A DNA stretch of 64,000 nucleotides from Oscillospiraceae bacterium (lineage in GTDB: Bacteria > Bacillota > Clostridia > Oscillospirales > Acutalibacteraceae), in the NCBI GenBank assembly GCA_015065615.1, contig SVPY01000001.1:1-64000 (forward strand), read 5' to 3'. The first letter of the stretch is position 1; the number at the start of each line of letters is the position of its first letter. Both the position numbers and the translations under genes were made by a program. The notes below the pieces were generated by a model. That model was not told where the DNA came from and ran no database searches. It worked only from the letters and a program-made list of their open reading frames with translations. This document shows positions 63,911 through 64,000 of the stretch, in pieces.

Positions 63911-64000
63911 TTATTTCTTTATATCCCTGTGAGTTACGTCAGCTTTAATTCCTTTTTCCTTCAAGTGGTCGCAGAGATACTGAGCCGTAGCTACGCTTCT
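63911..64000 (-). CDS. rapZ: RapZ/YvcJ C-terminal end (runs off the window)
   Basis: The last 29 codons read RSVATAQYLCDHLKEKGIKA and end VTHRDIKK. This is the C-terminus of RapZ/YvcJ, a P-loop nucleotide-binding protein whose tail ends in a H-R-D-I motif. It precedes whiA, as expected for the yvcJ-yvcK-whiA region. Only the end is visible, so the call rests on this motif and neighbours. Confidence 0.75.
   Translation of the reverse strand, partial: RSVATAQYLCDHLKEKGIKADVTHRDIKK

Noticed and set aside
1-64000. CRISPR array, insertion sequence or prophage
   Set aside because: No regularly spaced repeats, transposase, integrase or phage structural genes were seen.

Overview
The window reads as a chromosome segment from a low-to-medium G+C, probably spore-forming member of the Clostridia (Oscillospiraceae/Ruminococcaceae-like). 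This rests on gene order and content: the ffs-dnaX-ybaB-recR block, the yqfC-yqfD-phoH-ybeY-dgkA-era-yqzL-recO cluster, ylbJ, a GlgC/GlgD pair, AsnA, a CD1247-type acidic protein and a tetrahydrofolate riboswitch. Most genes lie on the minus strand. Species-level placement is not possible from the sequence alone.

Layout. 1-2400 is an accessory-looking, AT-rich flank. It holds the start of a SAM methyltransferase behind an elaborate leader-peptide attenuator, and a large HEPN-like protein abutting the 3' end of tmRNA, a classic integration site. 2402-6350 is housekeeping: ssrA, smpB, recR, ybaB, dnaX and SRP RNA. 6380-9150 (plus strand) carries a GNAT acetyltransferase, a THF-riboswitch-controlled folate ECF component, a GH27 alpha-galactosidase and a small zinc-binding protein. 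9203-15185 is a glycogen synthesis operon (glgB-glgC-glgD-glgA). 15495-23422 is the mutS2/recO/era/phoH/yqfCD block, diverging from ylbJ. 24784-26625 is a plus-strand trio: a small Cys protein, a PHP phosphoesterase and a CadD-like transporter. Next come tadA, a CPBP protease, htpG, asnA and trmB.

32103-38941 is a catabolic and accessory stretch: GH31, a Gfo/Idh/MocA oxidoreductase, an XRE membrane regulator, GH29 fucosidase, a fumarase beta subunit without its partner, an exported protein and a VOC protein. 39010-50582 is a reduced division and cell-wall (dcw) cluster with a 10-bp-periodic MraZ operator. It has mraZ, rsmH, ftsL, a PASTA-containing PBP, mraY, ftsW, murG, murA, ftsQ and ftsZ, but not murB/C/D/E/F or ftsA. 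50711-64000 holds rsmD-coaD, a coiled-coil protein, uvrC, a CD1247-like protein, efp, pepP, yqeG, rpsU, pfkA, dnaE, a small membrane protein, whiA and the end of rapZ.

The most interesting signals are in non-coding or very short sequence. The first is the 11-residue Arg-rich leader ORF with mutually exclusive hairpins at 155-381. Others are a hairpin that would loop out the space between a strong Shine-Dalgarno and glgD, a probably leaderless gene whose promoter overlaps a terminator, and a palindrome between divergent sporulation genes. No CRISPR array, insertion sequence, transposase or integrase was seen.
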